Source: Craspedostauros australis (Eukaryota > Bacillariophyta > Bacillariophyceae > Mastogloiales > Achnanthaceae). From it: DNA of 64,000 bases. The notes under the pieces are model-generated. The model ran no database searches. It was not told where the DNA came from and saw nothing but the letters and a program-made list of their open reading frames with translations. Of the stretch, positions 48,999 through 58,498 are shown piece after piece; the first letter of the stretch is position 1, and every line of letters starts with the position of its first letter. The stretch spans positions 1,364,001-1,428,000 of the forward strand of contig JAMXDE010000013.1 in the NCBI GenBank assembly GCA_026770025.1, given 5' to 3'. The position numbers and the translations under genes were made by a program.

Positions 48999-51900
48999 GT
49001 GCTTCCAAAGCCACCCGCGCAGCCGACTGAGTGGCACATGCTCGTGCCTGAAGGGCCAAGAATCGCATGTGTCATTGCCCATGAGGCGAGCGGTGGTCAT
49101 GAACGTATACACAGCGTTCCCCTGCTCCATCATGTGACACCGGTTGGCGGATTCAACAGCGCTGCCCGCCAACAGTGCGACTTGGGTGCCAACATCTCAG
49201 TCACCAATGCCAAACACGTCCTTGCGGACGTGACACCACTCGACCTTCCACTCGACCTATCCGGCGCCAACGTCAGGTCAGGTGCTATGGTGTGCACACA
49301 CCGTGGTGTCTTTCCATTCCGGCTCAACGATGGCGATGTCATCCCCATCCCGATGTACTTCTGCCAGCACGTCTCGGCCACTCTTCTCTCTCTACAGCTC
49401 ATCTGTGAGCACTCGGCGGTGTATGACACCTTCGATGTGGTGTGTAGGGATCGTAATGACCCCCATGTCAGGTTCTATGGCAACACACACAAGTTCTCCA
49501 AGCGCGCTTCCATGGTGAGGATCAACGACCTCTACTTTTTCATGGCTCTGTACTCTGTACACAGCGTGACAGCGTCTACTGGGAACAAGGCCCTCACCTA
49601 CGAGCTGTGGCATCAGCGCCTCGGACATCCTGGGCATCATCAGATGGTGCATCTTCCGCAACACTCTGTGGGCATCCCTGCCAAGGTTGCAACTGGTCAA
49701 CATCCGGTCCGCATGTGCACCACGTGCATGGAGGCCCGTGCACAGCGACAGCCGAGAGGTCCTACTGCTGACGTTTCCGCTCTGGCGGTTGGTTCTCGAT
49801 TCCATATGGACTTCGGCTACATGCGTGCGAGCTCGTCTCAGTACGCCAAAGTCAAGAACATGCCGGCAGTGGTGGAATCCTTTGACCGATGTACTGCATA
49901 TCTACTCATCGTGGATGCATACTCGAGGTACGCATGGGTGTTTAACACCGAAGGCAAGAGCACTCCAGTCGATGTGGTGCGTACACACCTCCAACGGTTC
50001 GGTCGGAAGGACGGATACCGTGCCATTCGAGTAGATCATGGTGGTGAGCTGTACACATCCCGGGCATTCGCGGAAATGGTTCGTGATGCTGGGTACATCC
50101 TCGAACCAACGGGCGCCGGTGTACATCATCGAAACGGCAAGGCTGAGAGACTCAATCGAGTGTACGCGGTCATGGTTCGTGCCATGCTGTATGGGGCTGG
50201 TCTGCCACCGCAGTATTGGTCGGCCGCGCTGCTACATGCTGCGTATCTGCGCAATCGCATGTGGCATGCTGCCATTGGCAAAACACCATATGAAGCGCTC
50301 AACGGCAACATCCCCGATATTGCACATCTGAGGGTATTTGGATCTCGCGTCACGGTTCGCAAACCTGACAAAGCCATCCGAAAGCTGGATGTGCACACCT
50401 ACAGCGGGATCTTCCTTGGATTCATGGGCGATGGAGTCAATATTCGGTACATCGATCTGGACTCCGGCACTGTCAAGGTTGGTGGTTCCGTGGTGTTCGA
50501 TGAGGCACACTACATGTGCACGGATCGTCCACCCTCAGCCCAACTTCTCTTCAACCTGGGTGCTGAACAGGTTGAGGCACCTGTTGAAGGTGCAGCTGCG
50601 GAACCAAAAGTTGGTGGTCCACCTTTCGCCATTCAACCAACCCTTGACAAGCTCAAAGTCCTGCCTGGGATCCAAGGTGCAAGTTTCGTTCCGCTACCTC
50701 TCCGTGATGGATTCCACATCGCGCCGGCTGCGTCTGCTGCAGCCGTGCATGCCAAACCACCCATGAACGACGTCATGATGCTGGACATGTCCGGCCATCC
50801 GTATGACAAGTCTTTCGACGTGGACATACCGTTGTTCGGCAACCATCCGCATGCGGGCATCGAGTGGAACTCGAACAATCACCGTGAGAGGCTTCGACTC
50901 TTCGACATTTCTTCTGGGCAGCGCGCACGGCGTGTACCCCAGTGGAAATCAAGGCTTCGCGGCGCATACTTGCTGGCGGTCAATGGCCTACCAGTATACG
51001 ACCTGCCGGAACTTGAGACGGTCGTACGTGACGCTCGAGGACTTGGTGAAACTCAAGCCACCTTCACGTTCGCTTTTGACGCCATACGCAACACTCTGTC
51101 CGCTCGTGGTCTGGTACAACTGTACTTCGACCAGTGGCGAGACATCCGGGCGCTGTGCCGTGCCGCCAAAGACGACGGCGGTGACGACTCATCTTCACGT
51201 CATCGAGTGGCGCTCAAGCTCACACGACGAGTGTTACGTGGTCAAGACGACTGGGAGCTTTGGGAGCAATCTGAGTTTCAGCAGCTCCAGCAGTACGACG
51301 ACCAGGGCATGTTCGGCAGCCCAGTGGCTGCTCAAGGCGGTGACCAGGTGTTCCATTGGGTCTGGGTCTACGTGCTCAAACAGAATCCCACTGAGACGCG
51401 CCGCAAGGCCCGCGCGGTGTGCGATGGATCTCCTCGCGCAGGCAAGGCCGTCATCACTGGACACACCTTCACTGCGACACCGGATGCTACGGATTTTCGA
51501 CTTTTTGTGGCCATCTCGGCTTTGGAAAACAAGAAAATCTACGGCGCCGATGTGTCCAATGCATTTGCAGAAGCCCCTTGCGGTGAGCAACGATACTTCA
51601 TGCACGTGGACATACCATTCGCCAACTGGTGGAAGTCGAAAGGCAAGCCACCCATTCCGAAGGGACATGTCATTCCCATCTGCAAGAACCTTCAAGGGCA
51701 TCCTGAGGCGCCCCGACAGTGGGCAAAGCACATCGATGCTCAACTGCAGCGCATGGGGTTCAAGCCGACCACACATGCTCCGTGCCTTTACAGGGCCACA
51801 TACAACGGGCGCGACGTTCTGTTCCTCAGACAGGTTGACGACTTCGCCATCGCATGCGACAATGCTGACACGTTTGGGGCGATCTGTGATGAACTTGATG

Positions 51901-52931
51901 GGTTTCTCTTCGTGCCCATGAAGCGTTTCGGTTTGCTCCAACACTTCAATGGGGCCGATATCATTCAAACGTCCACGCATATCACCATGCACAACGCCAC
52001 ATACCTTGGCAAGGTATTCCGGCGTCATGATTGGGACGACATGCATGACACTGAACTTCCCATGGCGGCCAGCAATGCTCATGTCAAGGCTCTGGATGAT
52101 GCGGAGGCACTCGATTCTGGTGAGCTTCGCAAGATTCAAGCCAAGTTTGGGTCATATCGGCAAGCTATTGGTGAGCTTATCTGGCCCATGGTGACTTGTC
52201 GTCCAGACATCACTTTCCCCGTGGTCAAGCTCTCGCAGTTCTCAGCACGGCCTTCAGCTTTGCACTTTACGGCGGTCAAGCGAATCTTTCGGTATCTTCA
52301 TGGCACGATGGGTCGCGGGGTCACGTACCATCGCACTAAGCGGGTCGTGGACCTTCCGGACCTTCCCTTGCCGGCCGCCGTTGCGGTTCAGGATGGTGTA
52401 TTTCATTGCCATCCCAATGAAGATCCTTCTGTCCTCTACGGGTACGCTGATAGCGACTGGGCCACCGATACTCGGCATCGCAGGTCCGTTTCCAGCATCG
52501 TCTTCAAGCTGGCAGGCGCCACGGTCGCGTGGAAAGCAAGAGTGCAGCCTACAGTGGCAATGTCCAGCACTGAGGCTGAGTTGCTCTGCGCCTCTGATGC
52601 GGGTCGCATGGCCCTATGCCTGCGATGTACGCTGGAAGAACTCGGTGTGCCACAGGTACAGGCAACTGTCCTGTACGAAGACAATCAAGGGGCCCTCATG
52701 ATAGCGAATGCTGGGCAACCCTCAAGACGCACACGACATGTTGAGATTCGGCATTTTGCCGTGCAGCAGTGGGTCGAAAACGAGCTCATCACGTTCATGG
52801 ATATCGACACAACTGTGAATGCTGCCGACATGGGCACCAAGCAGGCGGCTCCGCCCACGTTCTTTAGGCACTGGGACAACGTTTCCGGTGCACTCGTGCC
52901 GGTGTGGTCTGCTGCTAGGCTTGAGGCCTAG
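48999..52931 (+). CDS. copia pol: protease, integrase, RT, RNase H
   Basis: 1310 aa. In order: an aspartic-protease region (CDLGANISVTNA, about 49172); the GAG-pre-integrase HHCC finger (HQRLGHPGHHQM ... CTTCMEAR, about 49610-49735); the integrase core (YLLIVDAYSRYAWVF, IRVDHGGELYTS, GKAERLNRVY); a PDZ-like module (about 50876-51095, GAYLLAVNGLPVYDLPELE); a copia-type reverse transcriptase (IYGADVSNAFAEAP, RQVDDFAIAC); and RNase H (GYADSDWATDTRHRRSVS, MSSTEAELLCAS, VNAADMGTKQ). Integrase before RT defines copia. The frame is separate from gag; how the family links the two products here is not shown. Confidence 0.92.
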   Translation: MLPKPPAQPTEWHMLVPEGPRIACVIAHEASGGHERIHSVPLLHHVTPVGGFNSAARQQCDLGANISVTNAKHVLADVTPLDLPLDLSGANVRSGAMVCTHRGVFPFRLNDGDVIPIPMYFCQHVSATLLSLQLICEHSAVYDTFDVVCRDRNDPHVRFYGNTHKFSKRASMVRINDLYFFMALYSVHSVTASTGNKALTYELWHQRLGHPGHHQMVHLPQHSVGIPAKVATGQHPVRMCTTCMEARAQRQPRGPTADVSALAVGSRFHMDFGYMRASSSQYAKVKNMPAVVESFDRCTAYLLIVDAYSRYAWVFNTEGKSTPVDVVRTHLQRFGRKDGYRAIRVDHGGELYTSRAFAEMVRDAGYILEPTGAGVHHRNGKAERLNRVYAVMVRAMLYGAGLPPQYWSAALLHAAYLRNRMWHAAIGKTPYEALNGNIPDIAHLRVFGSRVTVRKPDKAIRKLDVHTYSGIFLGFMGDGVNIRYIDLDSGTVKVGGSVVFDEAHYMCTDRPPSAQLLFNLGAEQVEAPVEGAAAEPKVGGPPFAIQPTLDKLKVLPGIQGASFVPLPLRDGFHIAPAASAAAVHAKPPMNDVMMLDMSGHPYDKSFDVDIPLFGNHPHAGIEWNSNNHRERLRLFDISSGQRARRVPQWKSRLRGAYLLAVNGLPVYDLPELETVVRDARGLGETQATFTFAFDAIRNTLSARGLVQLYFDQWRDIRALCRAAKDDGGDDSSSRHRVALKLTRRVLRGQDDWELWEQSEFQQLQQYDDQGMFGSPVAAQGGDQVFHWVWVYVLKQNPTETRRKARAVCDGSPRAGKAVITGHTFTATPDATDFRLFVAISALENKKIYGADVSNAFAEAPCGEQRYFMHVDIPFANWWKSKGKPPIPKGHVIPICKNLQGHPEAPRQWAKHIDAQLQRMGFKPTTHAPCLYRATYNGRDVLFLRQVDDFAIACDNADTFGAICDELDGFLFVPMKRFGLLQHFNGADIIQTSTHITMHNATYLGKVFRRHDWDDMHDTELPMAASNAHVKALDDAEALDSGELRKIQAKFGSYRQAIGELIWPMVTCRPDITFPVVKLSQFSARPSALHFTAVKRIFRYLHGTMGRGVTYHRTKRVVDLPDLPLPAAVAVQDGVFHCHPNEDPSVLYGYADSDWATDTRHRRSVSSIVFKLAGATVAWKARVQPTVAMSSTEAELLCASDAGRMALCLRCTLEELGVPQVQATVLYEDNQGALMIANAGQPSRRTRHVEIRHFAVQQWVENELITFMDIDTTVNAADMGTKQAAPPTFFRHWDNVSGALVPVWSAARLEA

Positions 52932-52989
52932 TTTTACATCATACATTTAATCGAGTTGTTCCGGTCACTGGGTTTTCCACCCAGCGACC

Positions 52990-52998
52990 GTGGGGGGG
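52990..52998 (+). other. Polypurine tract
   Basis: GTGGGGGGG directly before the right LTR, the expected plus-strand primer of an LTR element. Confidence 0.7.
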
Positions 52999-53106
52999 TG
53001 TCATAGTCTGGCCGACGTCAGTCTGGCACAGCTGTGTCTGCCTTCTCCACAACAGCAGAACAACCTCATAAATTCTCTGTTTCTCCATCTGACACAGACT
53101 CTCACA
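52999..53106 (+). repeat. Right LTR (108 bp)
   Basis: Identical to 46481-46588. It is followed by the target duplication GAATG at 53107-53111. Confidence 0.95.
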
Positions 53107-53111
53107 GAATG
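53107..53111. repeat. 5-bp target-site duplication, right
   Basis: GAATG, matching 46476-46480. Confidence 0.9.
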
Positions 53112-53473
53112 CCTCCCCTTTCGTCCAGGCTATTCGACTGAGTCACAGGATACCAACGTTCGTGAGTCCCGTGCAACTGTCGACAAACACATTTCTGCAC
53201 AAGAAGAGCGACGGATGGAGAACAAGGCGACGTTCCTCTTCGACACAAGAGAGCCACATCGACGATGACTGGAGCAACCGCACCGAAGAGGGGCGAATCC
53301 CACATTCTGCGTACGCGTGCGACCAACCAACTCGATCTTCGATTCATCTGGTGCAGGGTCGCCCGCTTCCCCTTTCGTTGGAAGGATCCAGCAACAGCAG
53401 AAACTTGCTGACGATCACCAGTAGTCGCTGCATTGAGGGGAGTTGCTGATCACGAATCAGACGATCATCAACA
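53112..53473. promoter_or_regulatory. Upstream region of GT15-like copy 2
   Basis: About 360 bp between the right LTR and the second glycosyltransferase start. The LTR is close enough to influence this promoter. No clear motif beyond purine-rich stretches. Confidence 0.4.
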
Positions 53474-54757
53474 ATGGCGAACTCGAAATCGAACAAAGGC
53501 GATCAATCATCAGATGGCTCGAAAGCTTCGGTATCAGCGTCAAGGAGGACGCAGAAACCTGCCAAGTCGTCAAGATCGAATAGAAAGAAATCAGAATCTT
53601 CATCAAGGCAATCCATTGCACAACGGCGGAAAAATGCGGTGCGGATCGTGGTGGCAACCGTTGGTGTGATCGTCCCCATGCTGTGCATCGTGCATGGGCA
53701 TCGATCACTGTTGCAATCGGCGCAATTCGACATCGGCATAGTCCCGACCAAAATCTTTGCTCCATTCGAACATCATGAAGGCGTTGTGATAGTCTCCAAA
53801 ATACAGGGTCTGCCACATTGGGACGCCGTCAAACAGAGCTTTTGCCTCATGCATTACGCGTACAACAATCGTCCGCTGTACGACATTGTCCTCTTCACTT
53901 CCGAAGCAATCCCCGAAGACAACATTCAGGAAGTCCAAGCCATGGTGCAGCCTGCCAAGTTCTCCGTCGTCGTTGACAATCCAGGTCTGCACGAGATGGT
54001 GCGCGCCTACCCGCCGGCTGTGCAGCAACTCACGTTGGATCGATGCAACGCCACTTCCATCGAAGAATTGCATTGGTACTCGTATTGCAAGGAACGCATC
54101 TTCTATGAACGTCTGGCGTACAACTGGCAAGCCGAATTCCGGACGAAGCATCTGTGGCATCATCCCGCCCTGGCATCCTACAAGACCATGCTGTGGATGG
54201 ATAGCGATGTCTTCGCCACCAGGGTCTGGAAGCAGGATCCCGTCGCCATCATGTTGCAGAATCGACTGAAACTGTTCTTTCTCAATTTCCCGGCCGGCCT
54301 GATTAAAGAGAAGGTCATACCTGGTCGGATCGCACGTGCCTTCGGCGGACGAAGACTGTGCCTGATTGATTTGTACGATGGACATGTGACAAGTAAGCCG
54401 TACGAGCGTGGGGCATGTTCCAAAGCGATCTTGCAACAAGTGCACGGATTCTTTCACATCACCGATCTGGAGTTCTACCGATCCCAACAGCCATGGATGG
54501 ACATCCTGATCGGCGACACGCCGTTGCATCGTGAATTCGACGATCAAGTCGCCGTGACGATCCCGGCCGTCATGTTGGCGCCCAACCAGTCCTGGTTCAT
54601 GCCTGATCATGGCGTAGTTCTGGATGTATTTCACAACGGTGCGCTGGATGGTCAGCGGCATCCCGGGTTTCGAGGATTCACGAGATGGTGGTCAGCGTTT
54701 GGAAGGGGCAACTTCTCGGAAGCTCATGGACGGTGTCCCGTCACGAACCGAGACTGA
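53474..54757 (+). CDS. GT15-like type II membrane glycosyltransferase, copy 2
   Basis: 427 aa, closely related to the gene at 44749-46296 over the whole catalytic part: IFAPFEHHEGVVIVSKI, SFCLMHYAYNNRPLYDIVLF, EFRTKHLWHHPALASYKTML, WMDSDVFATRVWKQDPVAIM, HGFFHITDLEFYRS, PLHREFDDQVAVTIPAVM and GRGNFSEAHGRCPVT. The basic Ser/Lys-rich tail and single membrane segment (about 57-78, VRIVVATVGVIVPMLCIV) are kept. The stem is about 75 residues shorter and not alignable. The pair arose by tandem duplication with divergence of tail and stem. Function as for copy 1: a Golgi glycosyltransferase, probably mannosyl transfer, by inference from GT15-like motif order. Confidence 0.7.
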   Translation: MANSKSNKGDQSSDGSKASVSASRRTQKPAKSSRSNRKKSESSSRQSIAQRRKNAVRIVVATVGVIVPMLCIVHGHRSLLQSAQFDIGIVPTKIFAPFEHHEGVVIVSKIQGLPHWDAVKQSFCLMHYAYNNRPLYDIVLFTSEAIPEDNIQEVQAMVQPAKFSVVVDNPGLHEMVRAYPPAVQQLTLDRCNATSIEELHWYSYCKERIFYERLAYNWQAEFRTKHLWHHPALASYKTMLWMDSDVFATRVWKQDPVAIMLQNRLKLFFLNFPAGLIKEKVIPGRIARAFGGRRLCLIDLYDGHVTSKPYERGACSKAILQQVHGFFHITDLEFYRSQQPWMDILIGDTPLHREFDDQVAVTIPAVMLAPNQSWFMPDHGVVLDVFHNGALDGQRHPGFRGFTRWWSAFGRGNFSEAHGRCPVTNRD

Positions 54758-55404
54758 GGGGTGCTGTGTACATGGTACAAGTACGGGCGGGGGGATTGCA
54801 GCGATCTATAATACCATGCAGATAGTAGATTGATCTGGAGGGAATAAGGTGCCTCCATCGAATATGTAATAGTAGAGTAGAGTGCATAGTAATAGTAATA
54901 CGGCCCGCTCACAACAACGTGTCCTGGTCTTTCACGCATCGGGGCCCTATCCCAGTACCTTTGATGGCAGTTGCACTTGGCGCCAAGGACGCAAAAATGA
55001 CGCGAAGTGCCGAACACAATTTCCTCGTGTTTTGGTTTCGTGTGCGCGTTTCGTGGCCATTCGTGTCAACACGAATGATTACGATGTTGTTTTGTGATGT
55101 CCACACAGGAGAGCGCAACAGCACGTCACAAGATCCAGACACACCACGAAAGAGGAAGAGGTTGCTGCGCCTTTACGATCTTCAGTGTCAACACGCTCAC
55201 CCATCCATCCATCCATCCATCCATCCAAACACAAGACCAGACCAGACCAGATCGATTGCGCCAGTCAAGGACGAATTTGCTCGACCTCGAAAGCACACAA
55301 ATAAGCAGCTCCTCATTCGTTGCTTTCAACTCTGCTCCCATCGGCTCCACAGATACTCCTTGCCCATTCTATCCTATTCTATTCTATTGCATCCCCTGCC
55401 CATC
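54758..55404. other. 650-bp intergenic region
   Basis: 3' region of GT15-like copy 2 and 5' region of the DUF1279 gene. It contains a (CATC)n run at about 55199-55227. The frame of the next gene is open upstream, but with simple-sequence composition, so I start that gene at 55405. Confidence 0.5.
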
Positions 55405-55983
55405 ATGATCCGCTCGGCGCGCATGCAGTCATCTCGACTATGGAGACAGTACAATGTTCGTCACACCAATTGCCTGTCGCATCATCTTCCAACGACAACG
55501 GCGACGCCCACGGCTCGCTTTTACACCCCGATGACACCGGACGAACAAGAGACCGAAAAGCAGCGCGTCGCGCAGCTGTCGCCCGAAGACAAGGACGCCG
55601 AGCTGCGCGGTCTGAATCGCCAGATCGCCCGCTTGGAGATGCTGCGTGGCATCCAGACGGGAGAGCTGTACACATGGAGCGGCAAGTACAAGGCGCTTTT
55701 GCGGGATTACGGCATGCCGCTGTTTGCGTACTACTGGGCCGTGTGGGGCATGACGGGCATCGGCATGTACTTCGCGATCGATCTCGGCGGGTTGGATGCG
55801 ATGCAATGGATCGGATGGGCGGATGGCAAGACGGGATGGGATTTGGCGTCCAAGGTGGATCCGGATCTGGGCAAGGTTGGGTTGGCGCTGGTGCTGAATG
55901 AGATGCTGGAGCCGGTGCGATTGCCGTTCGTCGTTGCGACGCTGAAGCCAGTGGTGGAGCAGATTGCGCCCAAGAAGTACTAG
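55405..55983 (+). CDS. DUF1279/FAM210-like mitochondrial membrane protein
   Basis: 192 aa from the Met at 55405 (MIRSARMQSSRLWRQYNVRH). The N-terminus is Arg/Ser-rich without acidic residues, a likely mitochondrial presequence. A charged helix follows (LNRQIARLEMLRGI), then the DUF1279 core: KYKALLRDYGMPLFAYYWAV, a membrane segment (WGMTGIGMYFAIDLGG), VGLALVLNEMLEPVRLPFVV and ATLKPVVEQI. Family members (FAM210A/B) are inner-membrane mitochondrial proteins linked to translation and metabolism. Length and domain position fit. A methionine-free upstream extension of the frame is not needed. Confidence 0.75.
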   Translation: MIRSARMQSSRLWRQYNVRHTNCLSHHLPTTTATPTARFYTPMTPDEQETEKQRVAQLSPEDKDAELRGLNRQIARLEMLRGIQTGELYTWSGKYKALLRDYGMPLFAYYWAVWGMTGIGMYFAIDLGGLDAMQWIGWADGKTGWDLASKVDPDLGKVGLALVLNEMLEPVRLPFVVATLKPVVEQIAPKKY

Positions 55984-56725
55984 ACCTTGAGAGTCGAGAG
56001 TATGGATGGAATGAAACGGGATGGATTTGGATTGAGACATCAGCAAGCACAACACGGCACCAGCAGAAACACCAACAACAGTCCTCTACTGATGATAATC
56101 GCGGAAAGCGCATCGACACGGAGCCGTTGCGATTGCGTTTGCACTCGGGTTTGGAGCTGACTCCCTCCACAGGCACATGCTACGACTATGATACGAGGAC
56201 ATGCGCGCTAATTGTGAGCATATGGTACGAGTAGACGCTAGTGTTACTTCTGATCTCAGCTTTTGGGATGTGTGCTCAGATGATGTCTTGTGTCGTATTA
56301 TAGTAGAACAGCAGAGTGAAATAGAGTACTCTGCTTCTGTGCACAGAAGTAGGGTTTCCTTGGAACACGTGTGCTGGTGTTTGTGCAAGGTGGGCCATGC
56401 TCCACCAGTGTAGAGACTAGATACTGTCTAGGTTGGAATCAGCTGACTCAAACTACAGTCGTCGTTACGTCAACCGGCATGTCCACTCCATTCTCCTGAG
56501 TCAACAGAACCAAACATGAACCGAAGGGAAAGAAACAACGAGAACGCAAGACGAAGGTCGTGGAAGGATCCGTCACACCAAACCACCTTGGTGGTGGTGA
56601 TGTCGATGCTGATTGTTCACAAAAAGAGACTGCCCAGATCCAAACACAACACAAGCCTGACAATCCACACAACACAATACAACGCAATACTAGTACAACT
56701 TACTGCTTGAATTCAATAAGCAACC
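55984..56725. other. 740-bp intergenic region
   Basis: 3' of the DUF1279 gene and promoter of prohibitin. A TACGAGTA word lies at 56226. No gene recognised. Confidence 0.5.
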
Positions 56726-57583
56726 ATGGACAAAGCATTGACGAGACTCGGACGCCTGTCGGGCGTGGGTGCTGTGGGCGCCTTCACCGTCTCGCAGTGC
56801 CTGTACAACGTGGACGGAGGCGAACGCGCCGTGATGTTCGACAGCCTGCGCGGCGGAATCCTGCCAGACGTCTCCAACGAGGGCACCCACTTCATGGTCC
56901 CCGTGATCCAGCGCCCCATCGTCATGGACGTGCGCACCAAGCCGCGCGAGATCCCCTCCATCACGGGAACCAAGGACCTGCAGATGGTGAGCATCAAGCT
57001 GCGCGTGCTGTGGCGGCCCATCGTCGAAGAGCTGCCGTCGCTGTACCGCGAGCTCGGCAGCGACTTCGACGAGCGCGTGCTGCCCTCCATCGGCAACGAG
57101 GTCCTCAAGTCCGTCGTGGCGCAGTACAACGCCGAGGAGCTGCTCAGCAAGCGTGAGGAGGTCTCGGAGCGCATCAAGGTCGAGATGATGAAGCGGGCGC
57201 GCCAGTTCCACCTCCAATTCGACGACGTCGCCATCACGCATCTCACCTTCGGACGCGAGTTCATGAAGGCCATCGAGGCCAAGCAGGTGGCGTCGCAGGA
57301 GGCCGAGCGTCAGCAGTGGGTCGTCAAGAAGGCGGAGCAGGAACGTCAGGCCGTCGTCACGCGCGCGGAAGGAGAGGCCGAGGCCGCCTACATCATCACC
57401 AAGGCCATGGAGAAGACCGGCAACGCCATCGTCGAAGTGCGCCGCATCGACGCCGCCAAGGAGATCGCCGGCAAGCTAGCCAACAGCCGCAACATCGTCT
57501 ACCTGCCAAGCACTGGAGGCAACGCGGGCGGAGCCGTTGGCGGCGGCGGATCCAACCTTCTCCTGGGTCTCGATGCCAAGTAA
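56726..57583 (+). CDS. PHB1: Prohibitin 1
   Basis: 285 aa, full length. An N-terminal membrane anchor (LGRLSGVGAVGAFTVSQCLY) is followed by the prohibitin/SPFH domain: YNVDGGERAVMFDSLRGGI, EGTHFMVPVIQRPIVMDVRT, SITGTKDLQMVSIKLRVLWR and SIGNEVLKSVVAQYNAEELL, then the coiled coil AKQVASQEAERQQWVVKKAE. Sequence details (GGILPDVSNEGTHF, DVAITHLTFGREF) fit PHB1 rather than PHB2. With PHB2 it forms a ring in the mitochondrial inner membrane that supports protein stability, cristae and m-AAA protease control. A Gly-rich tail (GGNAGGAVGGGG) precedes the stop. GC-rich codon use is stronger than in the neighbours, as expected of a highly expressed gene. Confidence 0.95.
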   Translation: MDKALTRLGRLSGVGAVGAFTVSQCLYNVDGGERAVMFDSLRGGILPDVSNEGTHFMVPVIQRPIVMDVRTKPREIPSITGTKDLQMVSIKLRVLWRPIVEELPSLYRELGSDFDERVLPSIGNEVLKSVVAQYNAEELLSKREEVSERIKVEMMKRARQFHLQFDDVAITHLTFGREFMKAIEAKQVASQEAERQQWVVKKAEQERQAVVTRAEGEAEAAYIITKAMEKTGNAIVEVRRIDAAKEIAGKLANSRNIVYLPSTGGNAGGAVGGGGSNLLLGLDAK

Positions 57584-58498
57584 ATGGCGTGTCGGAAAGT
57601 GGCACGCAGCCAAATGGATGAATAGATGAGAATACATGCGCAGACGTGCGAAAGGACACTCCGATTACTCGCATGGCAATGGCTTGTTGTAGACTGACAA
57701 TGAAATACACGGAATAGTGCAAAGCAACACCCATGGTACAATCGCTCTCAACCTCTTCTGCAGAGGACTCTGTCATGCTCTCTGTTCCGTTGTGGACGAC
57801 AAGCATTGCCGTCGCGACCTTCCGCAGTGTTCACGTGATTGGCATGGGTCAAGATTCTGCCACCCATGCATTATTCCACGCAAACACTCATGCAAACATC
57901 CTGATAGTATCATACGGCCACTATGTGATGCGCCAGCACTTGCAGTCGTTCTGCTATGAACAATGGCAGTGCAAAAACAATGATGCTTGTGTGGCAAATA
58001 GTATGTGGCTTTTAGAATTGTACTCTACAGTTTGTCGCCCTCCTCGCTCTTTCTCACACACTTTGTGTATACTCGTATCGAGGGCATTCGGTGTCAGATG
58101 GATCAATTCCGACCGTGGGTCTCAAAGGAGCCAATGATACCACCAACGACAAAGTATTCGAGGATCGCGCTGCGCTGCATCTGAATCATGCTTCGGCTTG
58201 ACGGCTGTCACCCGACGACTTCAACTGAATGGCGTGAGAGATGGTGTTCCTATCGTGGAGGGATTTGCTAGCTTGCGGCTACATGGGGCCGTGGAGAGCA
58301 GACGAGGGGCCAACCGGAAGCACCAAGCATGGCATTCGATTAATCTCTTCTTCGTCCACCGCCGCCGGTTCAGCTTCATCTTCCTCGTTTCGCTCCAGAT
58401 GTGCTTCGAATGTCGGCCGTAATGTTTCTCTCTTAGCTGCGTCAACTCGTCGTCTCCAGATACCAAGTCGTTCAGCAGTTGATTCTCTATCCGGAATA
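57584..58498. other. 900-bp intergenic region
   Basis: 3' of prohibitin. A TACTCGTA word lies at 58070. No gene recognised. Confidence 0.45.

Larger units (their letters stand above)
46481..53106 (+). mobile_element. Ty1/copia LTR retrotransposon, apparently whole and young
   Basis: 6.6 kb bounded by two 108-bp LTRs (TGTCAT...TCACA) that I find identical base for base, with a 5-bp target duplication GAATG. Inside are a primer-binding site just after the left LTR, gag, pol (protease, integrase, reverse transcriptase, RNase H in copia order) and a G-rich polypurine tract just before the right LTR. It looks whole, and no break is evident. Identical LTRs point to a very recent insertion. It lies between two tandem glycosyltransferase genes in the same orientation. 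Order and motifs place it with the diatom copia-like elements. Confidence 0.95.
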
